Shown here piece by piece: positions 60,127 through 64,000 of a DNA stretch of 64,000 bases. The notes beneath the pieces were generated by a model, which was not told the DNA's origin, did no database searches, and saw only the letters and a list, made by a program, of their open reading frames with translations. The stretch spans positions 62,001-126,000 of the forward strand of contig NW_001798989.1 in NCBI RefSeq assembly GCF_000165425.1. The letters run 5' to 3'. Within the stretch, counting starts at the first letter, position 1. Every line of letters starts with the position of its first letter. Origin of the DNA: Paramecium tetraurelia (Eukaryota; Ciliophora; Oligohymenophorea; Peniculida; Parameciidae). The position numbers and the translations under genes are program-made.

Positions 60127-62413
60127 TATAATTTTATACTTATATATAAAATATTATTTTGAATCTCAGAAATCATATTAGCTGATCTATCAACAGCATA
60201 GAATGATATATGATTTTGTGGAGAGAGAATGAATTCTATGATTTAATATTATAAAATGCAATGTATTTAAAATTCAAAAATATTTCAAACAGAACTTCAA
60301 GCAAAATAATCAAACATTTAATTGGAACCTTATTTATTAAGATGGGTGAGATGAAAAATCAATATATTTATATTTTATCATTTTTATAAAAAGCCATTAT
60401 CTTGTATAAAGAATCATAACCAATTAATAATTCAGATTCTGAAGTTTGATATTTTACTACTCATTACTTATCTAAAGTATTTTTATGAATTACATTTAAA
60501 ATAGATAAAAGATTTTTATATGTTTACAATTTGTATGATGGTTATAAACAATTTATTAATTCCGATCATTGCAAAGTGACTACGATTTATTAAAAATGAT
60601 TCAATTACATATTAGGATAAAAAAGTATCTTTCATTACCTGATGCAATAGAAGTAATAAGCCTTTAATAGATAGGAATGATGGTGATTTGATTGTTAAAA
60701 TTAGTAATTTTTTCGATGAATCTACTATTTCTTATTTTCAATTACTTAATACTGCTCCTTGGTTTACTTATATTTAAAAATCAAATTCTTAATGAAATGC
60801 ATTTACTGGTTTTTGTCTAAATTTCTTGGTTGTTACAGAAATTAGAAAAAAACAAAATCATATACTTAAATTTCTGAATTTATCTTTTAATAAAAATTAT
60901 AAAATATTGTAGATTCTTTGTATGAATTATTATTTTATTATTACTTAAATTAAAATTAGCATTAAAAGTATTATGTGCCTCTACTTTTTATTTTTATTAA
61001 ATGATGACGACAATTTTCAAATTTTATTATTATAAACCTTATGGTAAAAAACCTTGAGATATTCTTAAACAAATTGCCTAAAAACTCTGATTTATGCAAG
61101 ATTCTAGGGTTCGAGCTGCTAAATATCTGTGTTTTAGACGATTTATAAATTTTCGTAGTTTTTCCATCTTTGAATTTATGAAGATCGTGATAGCTTTATC
61201 TATATTTTTATAGATATTTGTTATAGAATATATATGATCAAAAATATATAATCAAAGAGGATCAAGCTTAGAGAAAACCTTCTTTTGCATGTAATTAATT
61301 CCATATTTAGAATTTGTAAGCATTCTTTTGTAGTTTTGCTTAAATTCTAAAACGGATGAATGAACTTTGATATTATTTCTTGGAGCCCTCTCGGTAAAAG
61401 GTTGTTAATAGCTATGATTACTAACTGACTTTAATGACATAATATTGTAAACATACTTGTTTTTGATTAAGATCTGCTAATGACATGATGTTTTATAACG
61501 AGAGTCTGCATTAAGCAATCAAAGGAAGTTTTTCAAAAGAAGATTTATCTCTCTTCATTCTTTTTATTTTAATATAAAATATATTGATTTTCTCAATGAA
61601 ATTGAAAATGATTTATAGGATTTTTATAAATTCAAAACCTAGTAATATTTTATTATTGAAGCATATTTCATTCAAAGAAAAAGAAAGTCATCAAAAAGGA
61701 ATAATTTAACTTGTTCTCATTATCTATATAAATATTATGACTTAAATTCAGAATATTGTAATAGTTCATATAATTGATAACATGTTTGATCTTTATATCT
61801 ATAGGCTTTTCACCTTTGTACATGTTTTTAAAATTTAAATATCAATCTAAAAATAATGATAAGCTTTGGAAATGTTAGTCTAGGAATCCTATTTTTTTAG
61901 GAATAATAATTTAATAAAACTATTATGAATATTGATCATAAACTGTCTTTGAAAAATTGCATTATGTATTTTAGTATCATTTTATTTGTTATGTACTTTT
62001 AGTATAAGTTATTTTATAAAAATAATATTTATTCAGCCAATTGTTTCTAAATTATTTGTTGATAGAACCTAATTTTAACTGACTTAAAGGTTTAAATTTC
62101 GATTGCGGAGATAGGTATTCATTAATTATTGCCCAAAATGTTAGATTTTTAATTAGTTCTTATATTGAATTGAAAAGTATCAAGAGGAATGCATTTAAGG
62201 ATTTAAGCATTTTAAATATAAACTGTATTTTAAGGATTAAGATAGTAAAGTATAAAATGATGTTGATTTATTTGCATTTGTAGTAAAGTTTGGATATTAA
62301 TTAATATCTAAGATAACATTATAAATAAATTAATTAAATGAATAGCATTGATAGTTATCAAAGCAAAGCAACAATGAATGCATAGTCAATAATCTCTAAA
62401 ATAGCCACTCGAA
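60127..62413. other. 2.3 kb without a supported gene
   Basis: Longest gene-poor stretch of the window. Short plus-strand frames (around 60660-60800, with NFFDESTISYFQLLNTAPWF) look protein-like but are cut at both ends by TGA and have no start. No repeats or RNA-like structures stand out. It may hold decayed gene remains. Confidence 0.4.
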
Positions 62414-64000
62414 ATGGATAAGCAGAGTAAGCAAGTAGAGTTATATGTTAGTAATGGCTCATTGATAGCAGCTTTGGATGAGGAAACTGTCTCTGCAGCT
62501 TGGAATGCATTCGGTAATTATAAATTTTGAATTGTGAAGGCCTTCATGTTTCAAGGTAATTACGAATGGGAAGAGGAGTAGCTGTGAACAAATTTGGAAC
62601 ATTTTCTTTTAGTGCTCCAGATGTTATATTGGATGGAGTTACCAATCCAGTAGAAAGAGACAAATAGCCCCGTTAACCAGTATTTCTTGTTGCAAAGGTA
62701 GTCGATTGATTTAATGTAAGGAATTTGTTAATGGATTCAATCTAAAAACTGCCATAGCAATAGGTCGATAATTGAGACCATATAAAGTGCAGACATCTGG
62801 TAAGATTTAGCATGCAATTGTGAATTGGGCAGAAATAGCATTGTATGCATCTCAAAATAAGGATTCAGCTAAAATGGCTGTTGAGAGAGTGATTAAATCA
62901 TTATCTGATATAGTTCGCAACGTATACATTCTTATCGATGATTTTAGAGGGATGTTGTTGAAGTTGAAATTCCATGTGTTGGTACATTCTTTGTGAAATC
63001 CCATTGTGCTGCTGTGTAATTTATGGATTCACTGATGGATAGTTGTAAAGTAAAATATGGGATCAATATTTGTTTATAGGAAATCACCAAGAGACCATTG
63101 TCAGAGAGAAAATCAAAAGGAGACATGCGTTTGACACAGTAATACCTGCAGTAATTGAGCAAAAGTCAGCATCCTGAAGAAAACAATCTCATGATTGATG
63201 AAGGTGCCAGGAATTATTTAACTAATTCTCTTGGAATTGAATTACCTGACACTAGACCTAAAACTGCTAAAAATTCATAAGTCTAATCTAAAAAGGGGGG
63301 ACTTATGAGTAAAACTGTATCAGATTATATTCAATAACAATTTTAGTTAGAATTAAGACCATCAACTCAACAGATCTCTAGAATGGGATTCCAAAGATCA
63401 GTTAATGATAAAGTTTTTGCTTTGGAAAGATTAAAATATTACATAAGGGATCATGCACTTAATATTGAAGATGTAATGATTAAATCAATTAAATTAATTA
63501 GTCATTTTTAGATCTCTGTTAACAAGCATTTGGTAAAACTAGTGAAAGAAAAATTAGAATGAATTTTGATGATTTTAAGAGAGCTGTTCTTAAAATAGAT
63601 TTGCCTCTTAATGAAATACAAATAATCACTCTATTTTAGACTTTAGATGTTAATAATGATGGTTTCGTTGATAAATTTGATTGGCTCAAAGCTATTGTTG
63701 ACAAAAGTAAGTATTATCATATAAATTCAATAGAAACTCATGTAAATTATATAAAGGATGTCGTGTTTAAATTCTAAATTCATACGGATGATTTGTTATA
63801 GAGAATGAATTTGCATCGTGATCATCCTCCAGTTAATTTGTAATAATTAAAATTTGCTCTCATGCATTTAGATGAATCTCTAAATTAACACAAAGCACTT
63901 AAAGTGGCTAACGAAATTCTAGATGGAAAAGAAACTATTAGCATGAATGATTTATTAGCATTATTTAATACAGTTGAAGAAGATGACAAAATGTATGATT
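62414..64000 (+). CDS. CCDC81-type protein with HU-like domains and EF-hand, 3' truncated by window edge
   Basis: Starts MDKQSKQVELYVSNGS. Introns of 26, 23, 26, 30 and 29 nt fit. The N-terminus matches the paired eukaryotic HU-like domains of CCDC81: VSAAWNAFG, RMGRGVAVNKFGTFSF and later VVEVEIPCVGTFFVKSHCAAVQF. A linker follows, with RPSTQQISRMGFQRSVNDKV. Then an EF-hand with the canonical loop DVNNDGFVDKFD, so calcium binding is likely. CCDC81 is centrosome-associated; the combination suggests a basal-body or ciliary role. The end lies beyond 64000. Confidence 0.8.

Overview
ORGANISM. The window reads as macronuclear-type DNA of a ciliate, most likely a Paramecium species. Genes read through only if TAA and TAG are glutamine and TGA is the sole stop. 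Nearly every multi-exon gene has tiny GT..AG introns, mostly 21-30 nt. The sequence is very AT-rich and genes are packed, often 10-40 bp apart. With one stop codon and high AT, long chance ORFs are common, so calls were accepted only when splicing restored one frame, the total was divisible by three, or a known family appeared. LAYOUT. 1-8.6 kb: coiled-coil genes, ARPC4 and a stretch of decayed ORFs. 8.6-12.3 kb: small lipid-anchored and membrane proteins, then a Q-rich RING protein interrupted by a 132-base N gap (11826-11957). 12.3-15 kb: UTP23 and RBX1, divergent from a 31-bp gap. 15-24 kb: a decayed and an intact copy of a multi-pass membrane protein family flank a double cyclic-nucleotide-binding-domain protein and proteasome subunit RPN3. 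24-33.6 kb: a RING protein, an unknown protein, a myosin with C-terminal RCC1 repeats, and a MAP kinase. 34.6-40.9 kb: a Pumilio protein, a divergent kinase-like gene, a p24 cargo receptor, an ANTH-like protein and a GH125 mannosidase. 40.9-48.2 kb: a SET-domain methyltransferase, a homeodomain-like protein, two ciliary microtubule-type proteins (CFAP96, CIMIP2-like), RWDD1 and ribosomal protein L5. 48.6-56.1 kb: a HEAT-repeat phosphatase regulator, a REXO4-like exonuclease, a BAH-PHD-TFIIS-core protein and a RING-H2 ligase. 57.4-64 kb: a glutamine-amidotransferase-like protein, a Q-rich protein, a gene-poor 2.3 kb and a CCDC81-type HU-domain protein running off the right edge. COMMON THEMES. 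Housekeeping (ribosome, proteasome, cullin ligase core), cilia and basal body, actin/myosin, and membrane traffic. No transposon, CRISPR array or virus-like element was recognised. No tRNA or rRNA gene was noticed, but no systematic tRNA search was possible. CAUTION. Several highly conserved genes (RPL5, RWDD1, the SET gene, the REXO4-like gene) carry single-base length differences in A/T runs, so the sequence itself probably contains homopolymer errors. Intron lengths, exon joins and protein lengths below are my own hand readings.
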